A stretch of 64,000 nt of DNA from Pacificibacter maritimus (GCF_003814915.1 NZ_RKQK01000001.1:1318031-1382030), one strand, 5' to 3'; shown: positions 44,906 through 54,575, counted from the first letter of the stretch. Made by a program: numbers and translations. Notes: generated from the sequence alone by a model not told the origin.

Positions 44906-45600
44906 TCAAACGGTCAGGCGTGACAGCCGTTGATCTGGCCGCATCACGGGCGGCCACGGCAATCGACTGATCGCCTCTGCCTTTGTCGCAAGCGGAGTCG
45001 TCTCGCTGTAGCGCTCCGCTGTGATCGATCCACCGGCATGACCCATAATGTCCTTCCGGACGGCCTCCGGCAGTTCAGCGTTACGGCCAAGCTGCGTCGC
45101 CACTTAGTGCCGAAAGCTGTGGAAGACCTTGCCCTCTGGACTACCGTCGAGCTGGGTCTGAACCAACTTCCGGAAGCGATAATCGACCTGACCTCCGAAC
45201 CCCGTTCGCTTACGGGGGCGAAGGTCGGGAAGGAGGTCCGCTTGCGGTCCGTGGCGGTCGATCTGGCGGGCGGCGTGGTCATTCAGGCCAAGCTCCACCA
45301 GCTGTGGATGCAGGGGCAGGTCGCGTTTGGCCGTGAGCAACTTGAGCCCGCGATTGGCGTTCGGCGTGATGATCAGGGCGGGCAGGCCGTCCATCACCGT
45401 GATCTCGGCGGCTTTGAGGGCCGCGATTTCCTCGCGCCGTGCCCCCGTCAGCGCGGCGATCAGCGGCACCCAATAGAACCCGTCTTGCACCAGCCGCGTT
45501 CCCGGCTCCTGCAAGTGGGTTTTGCTCTTCCAGCCATGCCAAACGGGATGGGCGAAGAGATTTTGCACATCATCGGCGGTAGCCTTTCGTCTTGATGGAT
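44906..45600 (-). pseudogene. Tyrosine integrase, N-terminally truncated with in-frame stop
   Basis: One minus-strand frame carries the catalytic core of a phage-type integrase: LTGARREEIAAL (first Arg), HSFRH (His-x2-Arg) and, after a TAA codon at 45104-45106, MGHAGGSITAERYSE (last His and the nucleophile Tyr). The frame is continuous through the stop, so a single nonsense change separates the two halves. The N-terminal core-binding domain is missing; a stop lies just upstream, near 45601. It is probably the defunct integrase of the neighbouring element. The next 300 bases (45601-45899) hold no gene I recognise. Confidence 0.8.
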
Positions 45601-45899
45601 CTCATACGGCTTTCACTGCTTGTTGCAATCCCTGTGCTTTCTATAGGATTTGTTTGAACGCTTTCGGGCCATTCTGGAGTTTGTCGACCAAAAGACCAAG
45701 CGCCATGCAAAAACGCGTTAGATCGTTTTGCCAGAACTATCGTGGTCTCACGCGCACCGATAGCCGTTTTCCAGTCAATGCCGACGAATCGACTTTCGCG
45801 CAGGCGCAGCGCATTCACGCTTGCGCCCCAATGCTGTCGTTCAGGAGCATCGGAATGCTGCACGAAGCACCAATGACAGCACTCGCCCGCTGCCCCACT

Positions 45900-46877
45900 T
45901 TATGTCAGACAGGATTGTTGCACAAAGGTCGTTATCTGCCTCAAGGCGCGCTCAATTTCTGTCCATGGTTTTCCGTATGTCATGAAGCCATGAATAGTGC
46001 CCGGACATTCAAGAAAATGCGTTTCAACCCCCGCAGAAATGAGCTTTTCGGCATATTCGCGCCCGCCATCCCGTATTGGGTCGTGTTCGGCGGTGATGAC
46101 GAGCGCAGGGGGGAGACCTGAGAAATCCTCGAAAAGCAACGGGCTGACCCTTGGATCCGTGAGATCAGCTTCGTTGCGCAAGTAATGTTCAATGGTGCGT
46201 GCCAAAGACGCTTCGCCGATGAGATACCCCGTTGGATAGGTCTTCCATGAGGGATAGTCTCGATGCTTTGACAATGCTACGCTGGGGTAAATCAATACTT
46301 GGCCTATGGGCATGTCCCCATGACGGCCTTTTAATTCATGCGACAGAACTGTGACCAAATTTGCGCCAGAACTATCGCCGCAAAGTATGATCTTTTCCGG
46401 TTTGATGCCGAAGTCCGCGGCCTTAGACAGCACCCAGTCGTAGATGCAAATGCAGTCTTGCGTTTGATGCGGGAAGGGATTTTCTGGCGCCATTCCATAA
46501 TCTGCACTGATGACTTTTACCCCAGTAGCGGCACAGATTTGACGACACAGGTTGTCGTGACTCTCGACATTTCCGACGACCCAAGCCCCCCCGTGGGCAA
46601 AAAAAATAGCCGCGCCATCACCACCAGTACAGGTTTCAACAGGGTCGTAAATCCGAATTGAGGCGGGTTGGCGGGTGTTCGGAACCGTATGATCCGTCGT
46701 GCTGGCAACATGCGCGGGAACAACATCGAAAACGGCAGCCATTTCAGTATGACGCCTGCGCAGCTCTGCGACGCTTGCATTGTGGGGAGCCGCATTCTGC
46801 GCGTTCCATTCCAGTATTTCGCGGACGTCAGGATCGAGTGTGGCATAGTGGTCTCGCAGATGGCTTGGCAGCTTCAT
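45900..46877 (-). CDS. Alpha/beta hydrolase, hormone-sensitive-lipase-type esterase
   Basis: A 325-residue HSL-family esterase with the oxyanion-hole motif FAHGGAW and nucleophile motif GDSSGAN, plus a likely acid in EHDPIRD and a His in GTIHGF. It should hydrolyse short acyl esters in the cytoplasm. Its ATG overlaps the stop of the upstream ABC ATPase gene by 4 bases. It therefore belongs to the Dpp/Opp-type operon and may deacylate the imported compound. Confidence 0.88.
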   Translation of the reverse strand: MKLPSHLRDHYATLDPDVREILEWNAQNAAPHNASVAELRRRHTEMAAVFDVVPAHVASTTDHTVPNTRQPASIRIYDPVETCTGGDGAAIFFAHGGAWVVGNVESHDNLCRQICAATGVKVISADYGMAPENPFPHQTQDCICIYDWVLSKAADFGIKPEKIILCGDSSGANLVTVLSHELKGRHGDMPIGQVLIYPSVALSKHRDYPSWKTYPTGYLIGEASLARTIEHYLRNEADLTDPRVSPLLFEDFSGLPPALVITAEHDPIRDGGREYAEKLISAGVETHFLECPGTIHGFMTYGKPWTEIERALRQITTFVQQSCLT

Positions 46878-47830
46878 TTTGACTCCAACAAGATACAGGC
46901 AGCAGAGACCTTTGGGCCCACGCTGCGAAGTTTAGGGATGGTCTGCGCGCATTGATCTGTCGCAACGGGGCAACGTGTTCTAAACGCACATCCGCTTGGC
47001 GGATTAAGCGGGCTTGCGACTTCGCCTGACAAAAGCGTTTTGCTGCGGCGTTTGGATGGGTGGTCAATCGGAACGGAATCCAACAAGGCCTTGGTGTATG
47101 GATGCGAAGGGGTGTCGAGCACGATGTCAGCGGGGCCTTCTTCGACGATACGACCCAGATACATCACAATAACACGGTCGCTGATATGTCGGACCACAGA
47201 CAGATCATGCGAGACAAACACGATAGATATTCCAAGATCGGCTTGTAGGTCCATCATGAGATTCAAAACCTGCGCTTGAATTGAAACATCCAAAGCGGAC
47301 ACAGGTTCATCAGCGACCAGTACCTTAGGGTTCAAGGCCAACGCGCGCGCAATCCCAAGCCGCTGACACTGCCCACCTGACAGTTCATGCGGATACCGCT
47401 GGCCAAAGTCAACGTTCAGCCCGACACGATGCAACAGATCGTGGGCCTTTTGGTTGCGTTCTTGTTTGGTACCCTCAGCGTAATTATCCAGTGGTTCACG
47501 GATCGCATCATGCGCGATCATCCGAGGATTTAACGACGTATATGGATCCTGAAAAACCATTTGCACATTGCGCCGCCACTGCTTTTCGACCGCGCCTGAG
47601 ATTTCGGAAATGTCGTTTCCATCAAATTCTATGCCGCCAGATGTCGCTTGTTCGAGACGCAACAAAAGTCGCGCCAATGTCGACTTTCCGCAACCGCTTT
47701 CCCCAACGATGGCAAGCGTTTCTCCCTTATTGAGCGTCAAAGATACATCGCTCACCGCTTTCAGAGATTTCCCTTTGCCTATATTGAACGTTTTTGAAAG
47801 TTCTTTTGTTTCCAACAATGCTTCAGACAT
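46874..47830 (-). CDS. Dipeptide/oligopeptide-type ABC transporter ATPase (DppF/OppF family)
   Basis: A 318-residue ATPase with Walker A GESGCGKST, signature LSGGQCQR, Walker B VLVADEPVSALD and the C-terminal oligopeptide-transporter tail GCAFRTRCPVATDQC. It pairs with the DppD-like ATPase. It overlaps that gene by 8 bases and the esterase gene by 4. The substrate class (peptide, glycoside, opine or oligosaccharide) cannot be read from the sequence. Confidence 0.93.
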   Translation of the reverse strand: MSEALLETKELSKTFNIGKGKSLKAVSDVSLTLNKGETLAIVGESGCGKSTLARLLLRLEQATSGGIEFDGNDISEISGAVEKQWRRNVQMVFQDPYTSLNPRMIAHDAIREPLDNYAEGTKQERNQKAHDLLHRVGLNVDFGQRYPHELSGGQCQRLGIARALALNPKVLVADEPVSALDVSIQAQVLNLMMDLQADLGISIVFVSHDLSVVRHISDRVIVMYLGRIVEEGPADIVLDTPSHPYTKALLDSVPIDHPSKRRSKTLLSGEVASPLNPPSGCAFRTRCPVATDQCAQTIPKLRSVGPKVSAACILLESK

Positions 47831-48824
47831 GTGTCTCTCCTAGCAAAGTGCCCAATTCATCACGCCGAATGCAGCGACTTAAATGCGTGCCAACCTGCAC
47901 TGTTTTTTCAGCGCCCAATTCTTGGCAGGCGGGGGTCATAAATGCGCAACGTGGCGCGAAGGTGCATCCGAGCGGGCGATCACGCAGCTCAGGCACAGAA
48001 CCCGGAATATCATTCAAACGTCGTTGCCTTGCCGCCGTGCGAGGGCTCGCACGCATCAACCCGACTGTATAAGCGTGCTGAGGATTATCGAACACTTCGG
48101 CCACTTGGCCAGCTTCGACCATGCGCCCTGCATACATAACAGCAACGCGATCGGCTGTTTCCGCGACAACACCCAGATCATGGGTGATGAACAAAACAGC
48201 TGTGCCCAGTTCCGTCTTGATGTCATCAATCAAAGCTAAGATTTGGGCTTGGATCGTAACATCAAGCGCTGTGGTCGGTTCATCCGCGATCAACACTTTG
48301 GGATTGCGAGACAAGGCCATCGCGATCATCACGCGTTGACGCATCCCCCCCGAAAGTTGATGGGGGTAGCCATCCATCCGCTTGGCGGCATCTGCAATGC
48401 GGACCAATTCAAGATAGTGGATCGCCTTCTGTCTCGCCTCTTGTTTGCTAATGTTTGGCGCAAGCCGTATTGCTTCGATCATCTGGTAACCGATGGTAAA
48501 GGCAGGATTCAGCGACGACATGGGATCTTGAAAAATCATCGCAACACCTTCACCGCGCAATGCCTTCAAAGACTTTGTGTCTTTAGGGTCAATTTCGACC
48601 CCGTCAAACATGAACTGGTCCGCTGTGGCATGAGCGCTTTCAGGCAAAAGACCTAATAAGCTTAGGGCGCTGATTGACTTTCCAGATCCCGATTCTCCGA
48701 CAAGACACAGGGTTTCCCCTGCCCTTAAATCAAATGACAGATCTTCAACTGTGGGGGCCGCCGCAGCAGATCCGAACCGGATGTTTAGCCCCTTCACCTC
48801 TAGAATTTTCTTATTCACACTCAT
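47823..48824 (-). CDS. Dipeptide/oligopeptide-type ABC transporter ATPase (DppD/OppD family)
   Basis: A 333-residue ATPase with Walker A GESGSGKS, signature LSGGMRQR, Walker [13 protein letters not shown] and the C-terminal Cys-rich tail [10 protein letters not shown]. The start MSVNKK is chosen because GGAGGT lies 7 bases upstream; the reading from 48848 runs into the permease gene. It forms a heterodimer with the following ATPase. Confidence 0.93.
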   Translation of the reverse strand: MSVNKKILEVKGLNIRFGSAAAAPTVEDLSFDLRAGETLCLVGESGSGKSISALSLLGLLPESAHATADQFMFDGVEIDPKDTKSLKALRGEGVAMIFQDPMSSLNPAFTIGYQMIEAIRLAPNISKQEARQKAIHYLELVRIADAAKRMDGYPHQLSGGMRQRVMIAMALSRNPKVLIADEPTTALDVTIQAQILALIDDIKTELGTAVLFITHDLGVVAETADRVAVMYAGRMVEAGQVAEVFDNPQHAYTVGLMRASPRTAARQRRLNDIPGSVPELRDRPLGCTFAPRCAFMTPACQELGAEKTVQVGTHLSRCIRRDELGTLLGETHV

Positions 48825-48825
48825 C

Positions 48826-49716
48826 TCAAGACCTCCGACGCGCAACACGGGGGTCTAGGACTTCTCGCAGCCTGTCTCCCAGAATGTTCACAGACAAAAC
48901 AAGCAACGACAGCATCAAACCCGGAAATCCAATGGCCCAAGGCGCAATTTGAAAAAAGACTCTGCTTTCGGCAATAATGCCCCCCCAGCTTGGAATATTG
49001 GGCGGCGTGCCAGCGCCAAGAAAACTTAAGATTGCTTCGGTCATAATGGCAGATGCACAGGTTGCCGTTGCCTGCACAGACAAGGCGCCAACAGTGTTTG
49101 GCAGCAAATGACGTAGCAAGATTTTCCATTGCGGTGTGCCCATCGTCACGGCGGCATCAATGAATGGCATTTCTTTAAGCGACACCACAACGCTGCGCAC
49201 AATCCGCGCCATGCGTGGGATTTCAGGCACGGAAATGGCAATGATAATTGTCAGCAGGCTGGACCCCATCAAAGCCACAAGAGCAATGGCCAGTAACACG
49301 TTTGGAATGGCCATAAAGCCGTCCATCAAGCGCATGATGATCTTGTCACCGAAGCTGATAAAGCCTGACACCAATCCAAGAATACAACCGATTATCGTGG
49401 TTGCGATGGCAACACTGAAACCGATGATCAGCGAGTTTCTTGTGCCGACCATCGTGCGTTCAAATACATCACGACCAAGATGGTCTGTGCCGAAAAAATG
49501 GTCAGCACTTGGCGGTTTCATCCTGTCCAAGGGGTTGATGTCAGAATAGCTGTGGTAAACCATCGGAGCGATAACTGAGATTAAGAGCGCCGCAATCAAA
49601 ATCAGAACGGCGGATTTTTCGACGCGGCCATCTGTAAATTCACTTAGAAACCGTCGAAAATCCACCATGCGGGATCTTTGAACGTGTTGGCGTGGTACGG
49701 TTTGAGACGTATTCAT
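48826..49716 (-). CDS. ABC transporter permease (DppC/OppC family)
   Basis: A 296-residue membrane protein with the OppC N-terminal domain and FGTDHLGRDVFERTM, followed by five hydrophobic segments and the EAA loop (EMPFIDAAVTMGTPQWKIL). It is the second permease of the operon, 9 bases after the DppB-like gene. It ends one base before the DppD-like start. Confidence 0.94.
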   Translation of the reverse strand: MNTSQTVPRQHVQRSRMVDFRRFLSEFTDGRVEKSAVLILIAALLISVIAPMVYHSYSDINPLDRMKPPSADHFFGTDHLGRDVFERTMVGTRNSLIIGFSVAIATTIIGCILGLVSGFISFGDKIIMRLMDGFMAIPNVLLAIALVALMGSSLLTIIIAISVPEIPRMARIVRSVVVSLKEMPFIDAAVTMGTPQWKILLRHLLPNTVGALSVQATATCASAIMTEAILSFLGAGTPPNIPSWGGIIAESRVFFQIAPWAIGFPGLMLSLLVLSVNILGDRLREVLDPRVARRRS

Positions 49717-49725
49717 GATGTAACC

Positions 49726-50667
49726 CTAGTACCGGATCCGTGGATCAAAGAGCACGTAACTCAGATCCACAAGAAGATTGACGACGATCAAAACCACTGA
49801 GAAAAAAATCATAGTGCCTTGGACGACGGGGAAATCGCGCTGGGTGATTGCATCGACCACAAGCCGACCAATTCCAGGGATGTTGAAAACGGACTCGGTG
49901 ACAACGACGCCTGAAATCAGGATCGCGATCCCGACACCTATGACAGTCGAAATCGGCACCCCTGCATTTTTGAGCGCATGGACAAATAGAACTTTTCCTT
50001 CGCTCAGCCCTTTTGCACGGGCGGTTCGTGTATAGCCTTCTTGCAAGATCTCGATCATCGCGGCACGCGTGATGCGCGCGACGAGAGCCCAAAACACCAA
50101 GGTTATTGTGAATGCGGGAAGTGCAACAGAGCGCAATGTGCCCAAAACACCATCACTCAGGTTGGCGTAGCCTTGCACAGGAAACCACCCCAGTTTGAGC
50201 GCAAAGACATACATATTGGCATAGCCGATCAAAAAGGCAGGCACAGAAAACCCAAGCACTGATAGGATCATGATCGAACGATCTGACGTGGAATTGACCT
50301 TCCACGCGGCAATCACCCCTGCGGGAACAGCCAGAAAGATTGTCAGTACAATCGTCAAGCTGGTCAGCACCAAGGTTGGTTCCAAACGCGCGGCAATTAA
50401 TTCAGTGACCGGCCTGTTTGAAAAGATAGAGTTGCCTAGATCAAAGCGCAGGATATCGGAAAACCAATATCCGAATTGCGTCACAAGCGGTTCATCCAAA
50501 TGCAACCTGTCTCTGATTTGCGCGATTTGCTCAGGCGTGGCGTTTTCACCTGCAATCAGGGCAGCAGGATCGCCTGGGGCAAGATGGCTCAGCAGGAACA
50601 CAAAAATGGCAACAAACAAAACGATCGGAACTGAAGCCAAAAGTCTACTTGAGATATACTTAAACAT
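49726..50667 (-). CDS. ABC transporter permease (DppB/OppB family)
   Basis: A 313-residue membrane protein with the OppB start FKYISSRLLASVPIVLFVAIFVFLL, the HLAPGDPAA motif, the EAA loop (YTRTARAKGLSEGKVLFVHALKNA) and the C-terminal YVLFDPRIRY. It forms the transport channel with the DppC-like protein. Confidence 0.95.
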   Translation of the reverse strand: MFKYISSRLLASVPIVLFVAIFVFLLSHLAPGDPAALIAGENATPEQIAQIRDRLHLDEPLVTQFGYWFSDILRFDLGNSIFSNRPVTELIAARLEPTLVLTSLTIVLTIFLAVPAGVIAAWKVNSTSDRSIMILSVLGFSVPAFLIGYANMYVFALKLGWFPVQGYANLSDGVLGTLRSVALPAFTITLVFWALVARITRAAMIEILQEGYTRTARAKGLSEGKVLFVHALKNAGVPISTVIGVGIAILISGVVVTESVFNIPGIGRLVVDAITQRDFPVVQGTMIFFSVVLIVVNLLVDLSYVLFDPRIRY

Positions 50668-50755
50668 AAGTGTCTTCTTTTTCTGTGGGGATTATCGGGG
50701 CACGAGATTGTGGACCCAGCCAAATATGAAAACGGCTGGGTCAAAGCGCTTGTGT

Positions 50756-52339
50756 CTACTCCGCCTTCGAGACACCCCAAAGGTTCGTTGTGACTGTCGC
50801 TTGCCGCATCCCTTCAAGGTTCGCAGACCACGCACTGGCCTGAGTGTATTGTCCCATCATAATCACTGAAACAATCTCATAGGCCTCTTGCTGCATGGCC
50901 TCTCCGATTGTTTTTTGTTCATCGACCGAAGTGGCATTAATATAATCTTGCTTCAGTCTTTGTAATGTTTCGGAACAGTTCCAGCCGTACCATGCATCAT
51001 CACAAGCGCCGCTCACATAGACGTTTGTCAGTGGGCTCTGCAGCGCCATGCCATCCCAACCCGTTTGAAAAATATTCCAGCCGCCTTCAGCAATGGGCGC
51101 CTTATTTGCACGACGTTGGGCAATGGTTGCCCAATCCGAAACGACATCATCCACCACAAACCCAGCTTCACGAAGACGCTGCGCTGTGACAGAACCGCCA
51201 GTGCGTTGATCGCTAACGTCGGTAGCGTGCAGCAAAGTGAGGGGCGTTCCGTCATAGCCGGCCTCAGCAAGCAAAGCCTTCGCAGCCTCGACATCTTGCG
51301 ACATCTGCCGTTCGCTGTTTGCGTCGTTTTCCAGCGCCGTTCCACACATAAATATCGATGGGCAATAGCTGTACAATTCGTCATATGACCCCAGAATAGC
51401 GGTCATGTAATCTTCTTGCCCCAACGCCAACTGCATGGCCTGACGGATCCGCACATCATCGGTTGGCGGCTGCAAAAAGTTCGGGATAATCTGGATGGTC
51501 TGACCAAGTGGATTGTGCGGCTGCACCACCACATCGCTTGCCCCGGAAAGAATAGGGATCAGGTCTGGTTGAAACTGCGGGATATAGTCTATTTCACCCG
51601 TTGCAAGCGCATTTACGGCAGTGATGTCATCAGGAAAGAACACACGTTCGATCCGATCAACCATTGCAACCTTACCGCCAGCCAAGCCCGAAGGCGCCTC
51701 GTCGCGGGGCACATATGCCTCGAATTTCTCGTAGACGGCTTTGACGCCAGGCTGCCAATCGTCCAATATGAACTTAAATGGCCCCGATCCAACAGGATCA
51801 GAAATTTGATCATCGACCGCACCACTGGCGATCCGCGCAGGCATGATAAATGGAACATTAGAGGCCGTTTTTCCAAACGCGTCTACAACCAATCCAAAAG
51901 GCTCTGTCAGCGACAGGGTGAAGATTTTGTCATCCACCACATCCATCGAAGAAAGTCTGTTTTTGATCTCGACGCCAAACGTATCCTTGTGCATCCAGCG
52001 TTCCAGTGACGCCACGACGTCTTGACTGGTGACGGGGGCACCATCATGGAACATTAGCCCATCGCGCAGTGAAAACCTGTAGGCCATTCGATCCTCACTG
52101 ACTGTCCACGTATCAATCATTTGAGGTTTTATATTGCCCTCAGCATCTTGGGCAAACAATGTATCGTAAATTAGGTATCCGTGATCGCGCACGCCGTAAT
52201 TGGTTGTCCAAATCGGATCCAACATGTCCAATTTCGACAGTCCCATATAACGTATAGTGGTTTCTGCTTGCGCTGCAGGCGCAACCAACGCCATCCCAAC
52301 GATGGCCGCGCAAAGGCTCTGCTTAGTATAGAAAAACAT
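50756..52339 (-). CDS. ABC transporter substrate-binding protein, family 5 (DppA/OppA type)
   Basis: A 527-residue periplasmic protein with a signal peptide (cleavage after APAAQA near residue 25) and the SBP_bac_5 pattern: AYRFSLRDGLMFHDGAPVTSQDVVASLERW and ALATGEIDYIPQ. It binds the ligand of the DppBCDF-like system. Of two adjacent ATGs the second is chosen, since it has better spacing from GGGAGG. It is first in a six-gene operon divergent from a LacI regulator gene. Confidence 0.92.
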   Translation of the reverse strand: MFFYTKQSLCAAIVGMALVAPAAQAETTIRYMGLSKLDMLDPIWTTNYGVRDHGYLIYDTLFAQDAEGNIKPQMIDTWTVSEDRMAYRFSLRDGLMFHDGAPVTSQDVVASLERWMHKDTFGVEIKNRLSSMDVVDDKIFTLSLTEPFGLVVDAFGKTASNVPFIMPARIASGAVDDQISDPVGSGPFKFILDDWQPGVKAVYEKFEAYVPRDEAPSGLAGGKVAMVDRIERVFFPDDITAVNALATGEIDYIPQFQPDLIPILSGASDVVVQPHNPLGQTIQIIPNFLQPPTDDVRIRQAMQLALGQEDYMTAILGSYDELYSYCPSIFMCGTALENDANSERQMSQDVEAAKALLAEAGYDGTPLTLLHATDVSDQRTGGSVTAQRLREAGFVVDDVVSDWATIAQRRANKAPIAEGGWNIFQTGWDGMALQSPLTNVYVSGACDDAWYGWNCSETLQRLKQDYINATSVDEQKTIGEAMQQEAYEIVSVIMMGQYTQASAWSANLEGMRQATVTTNLWGVSKAE

Positions 52340-52428
52340 CATTTCCTCCCATGTGTTCGCTATCCTCACATAAACAGCTGTCACTGAAAGACATATTAAT
52401 CTACAAAAATATTCAAAAAAAACCTCAT

Positions 52429-52449
52429 TTGATGTATCATTTACATCAA
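52429..52449. promoter_or_regulatory. LacI-type operator between the ABC operon and its regulator
   Basis: A perfect inverted repeat, ttgatgta-tcatt-tacatcaa, lies 40 bases upstream of the LacI-family gene in the divergent spacer. A second, wider symmetry (catttgat at 52427 and atcaaatg at 52465) overlaps it. This is a strong candidate binding site for the adjacent regulator. Confidence 0.65.
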
Positions 52450-52488
52450 GATAGAAATATGCCTATCAAATGAACGAAAGGACATAGC

Positions 52489-53523
52489 GTGAAACACAAA
52501 CTCACAACGCCTGCGATCAAGCAAATTGCCTTTACTGCAGATGTCAGCACGGCAACTGTTGATCGGGTTTTAAACAAACGTCCTGGCGTTCGTGACAAGA
52601 CACGGCAAAAAGTCGAAGCCGCAATCGAGATGCTAAATGAAGGTGCCCGCAAAACTGGTCCAATCGATATCACAGACCTACGCGTCGGCTTTGTTCTAAA
52701 CTCAACAGAAATGCTGAACAAAGCGTATCAAGACCTCGTCCCGCGTTTTGCAGCTCGCTTTGGGCTAAAACACACACCGAAAGTTATGCAGTTCAATTCG
52801 GAAAGCGTTCTCGAAGCCGCCAGCGAAATGCGTGATGTTGCGCAAGGACTAGACGGAATCATTTTGGTTGCGCGCACAAGTGCTGCAATGGTCGGGCAAA
52901 TTAATGAAACTGTTGGCGCAGGAACCGAAGTCGTTTGTGTCACCACCGACTTTCCCGGTTCTCGGCGGCTCGGCTATGTTGGCATGGACCAAGTCGCAGC
53001 AGGACGGCTGGCGGCACGCTTGGTCGCCTTAAGGTCAAACAGCGCGGATCAACTGGTTGCGCTGCACATCGGGCGAAACTGGCGCTGTGAGGGCGAGCGC
53101 GAGATGGGGTTTCGGTCGACATTGCGTGACTTGAACTTCAAAGGGCGCATTGTAGAGCTGCCGACAATGTCAGGTCGCAACGAAGAAGCACAGGCGCTGC
53201 TTAACGGCCTATTGAAACAAGGCCACCACGTCGACGCTGTCTACTCCCCCTCCTCAGGTGTGGTCGGCCTGACGAACGCAATCAAAGACCAAGACCCCGA
53301 GAACCGAACGTTCATTATCGGTCACGAACTTTTCAATCCACTTAAAGATCTGCTGCAACGTGACCTTGTTGGGGCGCAGATCGGAACGAATAGTTATGAT
53401 GTGCTCTCCGAGGGGTTAAAGGTGATAGCCCTGAAACGCGCTGGCCGTTCGGTGCCGTCATCTGTATTTCTTCCCGCTCATATCATCATGAAAGAAAACG
53501 TTTCTGAACTCGATTGGTATTAA
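52489..53523 (+). CDS. LacI-family transcriptional regulator
   Basis: A 344-residue regulator. The N-terminal helix-turn-helix (about 9-55) reads IKQIAFTADVSTATVDRVLNKRPGVRDKT. The rest is a periplasmic-binding-like effector domain (LRVGFVLNS, LDGIILVART, YVGMDQVAAGRLAARLVA). It probably represses the divergent transporter-esterase operon; LacI control suggests a sugar-like ligand. No promoter or gene is clear in the 234 bases after it. Confidence 0.9.
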   Translation: MKHKLTTPAIKQIAFTADVSTATVDRVLNKRPGVRDKTRQKVEAAIEMLNEGARKTGPIDITDLRVGFVLNSTEMLNKAYQDLVPRFAARFGLKHTPKVMQFNSESVLEAASEMRDVAQGLDGIILVARTSAAMVGQINETVGAGTEVVCVTTDFPGSRRLGYVGMDQVAAGRLAARLVALRSNSADQLVALHIGRNWRCEGEREMGFRSTLRDLNFKGRIVELPTMSGRNEEAQALLNGLLKQGHHVDAVYSPSSGVVGLTNAIKDQDPENRTFIIGHELFNPLKDLLQRDLVGAQIGTNSYDVLSEGLKVIALKRAGRSVPSSVFLPAHIIMKENVSELDWY

Positions 53524-53757
53524 CGTGATTGATACAGGCGAAACAGCTGACATATCTGCACACCCTGATGGCGGCACCTAGACCCCCATTAAGAGAGCCC
53601 CAAGCAAAACACCTAGAGCACGCACGCTGTGCATCGCCAACACCCGCACAAAATGAACGGCTTTCCTCCGGTCACCCCCAAACGGCCACACCGTGGAAGC
53701 CAAATGAGCGTGTCTGTAAATCTCTTAAGGAATTTACACACAGAATGAAGCGTGCCC

Positions 53758-53915
53758 CTATCGATAGATGAGTTCTGGCAGCCACATCGACAACGCAGGC
53801 ACGAAGGTCTGCAAAAGCAACACCGAAACCAACGGAATGAGGAACGGCGCGGTTGCAGTCACACAGCGCTCAAACGGCACGTCCGAAACTTTGGCCAACA
53901 CATAGAGCACCAAAC
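53758..53915 (-). pseudogene. 3' stub of a TRAP dctM gene cut by an IS element
   Basis: On the minus strand a continuous frame reads VLYVLAKVSDVPFERCV, PFLIPLVSVLLLQTFVP and ALSMWLPELIYR before a TAG at 53758-53760. This is the extreme C-terminus of a DctM permease. It is cut off exactly at the left end of the IS3-family copy at 53916. A fourth TRAP system therefore once existed here, and everything upstream of this tail was lost. Confidence 0.75.
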
Positions 53916-53933
53916 TGAGGTGTCCCTAGTTTC

Positions 53934-54161
53934 CTAGACACCTAGCTTGTTCATTTTCCTTTGTTTGATTTCATAGTCAACTGGCGATAACATGCCATTG
54001 CTGGTGTGCTTGCGTGTTGGGTTGTAAAACATCTCAATGTAATCGAACACGTCCTGCCTTGCTGCGCCACGTGTCAGATATGTCCGCCGCCTGATCCGTT
54101 CTCGCTTTAGGGGGTGGAAGAAGCTCTCAGCAACGGCACTCGTCCATTGTTCTTTAACCAA
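53934..54161 (-). pseudogene. IS3 orfB C-terminal fragment (copy 1)
   Basis: The last part of the IS3-type transposase (VAESFFHPLKRERIRRRTYL, VFDYIEMFYNPTRKHTSNG, SPVDYEIKQRKMN). It keeps the Glu of the DDE triad but lacks both Asp residues. The N-terminal MVKEQWTSA comes from the deletion junction. Confidence 0.75.
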
Positions 54162-54430
54162 TGGCGGACAATGGCCACGCCCTTTTTTAAGATTGTGCGT
54201 TCCTCGGTGACGCGCGCCAGCTCTCGCTTCAACCGCCGGATCTCAGCAGCCTGATCGGCCACCTCTGATCTGGCGCGTGGCGACTTCGCAAACTGCGACT
54301 TCCACGTGTACAGCGACTTGGTGCTGATCCCCAGCCGTTCTGCCACCTCGCTGACCGCGTAACCACGCTCAACAACCTGCGCCACGGCGTCCTGCTTAAA
54401 CTCATCCGTAAACCGTATTCCCTTGTTCAT
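54107..54430 (-). pseudogene. IS3 orfA with altered C-terminus (copy 1)
   Basis: A helix-turn-helix orfA of IS3-family elements (MNKGIRFTDEFKQDAVAQVV, VSEVAERLGISTKSLYTWK, leucine-zipper-like EIRRLKRELARVTEERTILKK). After ILKK the frame runs into the deletion junction and ends in foreign sequence, overlapping the orfB fragment. The DNA-binding part is intact and might still bind the IS ends. Confidence 0.7.
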
Positions 54431-54492
54431 ATCAGTCTCTCCTTGGTTCCAAAATTACCAAGCAAACCGTCTACAAATCTAGGGCCACCTCA

Positions 54493-54575
54493 GTCTCGTT
54501 CTTCGTTGGTCATGGAAACCTCCTCCATCCCAAATCAGGAAGTTTTTAGGAAGTGTCCCGCGAGTCCGTACATAT
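54493..54575 (-). mobile_element. Left-end fragment of an IS481-family element
   Basis: Read on the minus strand this gives the terminal sequence tacggactcgcgggacactt, a leader and the start ATG of a transposase (MTNEERD). It is nearly the same as the left end of the intact IS481 element at 56629. The rest of the element is missing and the fragment abuts the right end of IS3 copy 1 directly. Its terminal repeat faces the esterase gene. Confidence 0.7.

Larger units (their letters stand above)
53916..54492 (-). mobile_element. Internally deleted IS3-family element (copy 1)
   Basis: A 577-bp version of the element found full length at 61139-62375. The outer ends match that copy: TGAGGTG...CACCTCA with the longer terminal repeat gaggtgtccctag against gaggtggccctag. 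About 660 bp are missing, removing the end of orfA and most of orfB; some 45 unrelated bases sit at the junction near 54140-54182. It cannot move by itself. No target duplication is visible. Confidence 0.85.

Noticed and set aside
44930-45595. Plus-strand open frame of 221 codons
   Set aside because: Antisense to the integrase pseudogene, whose catalytic motifs on the minus strand are unmistakable.
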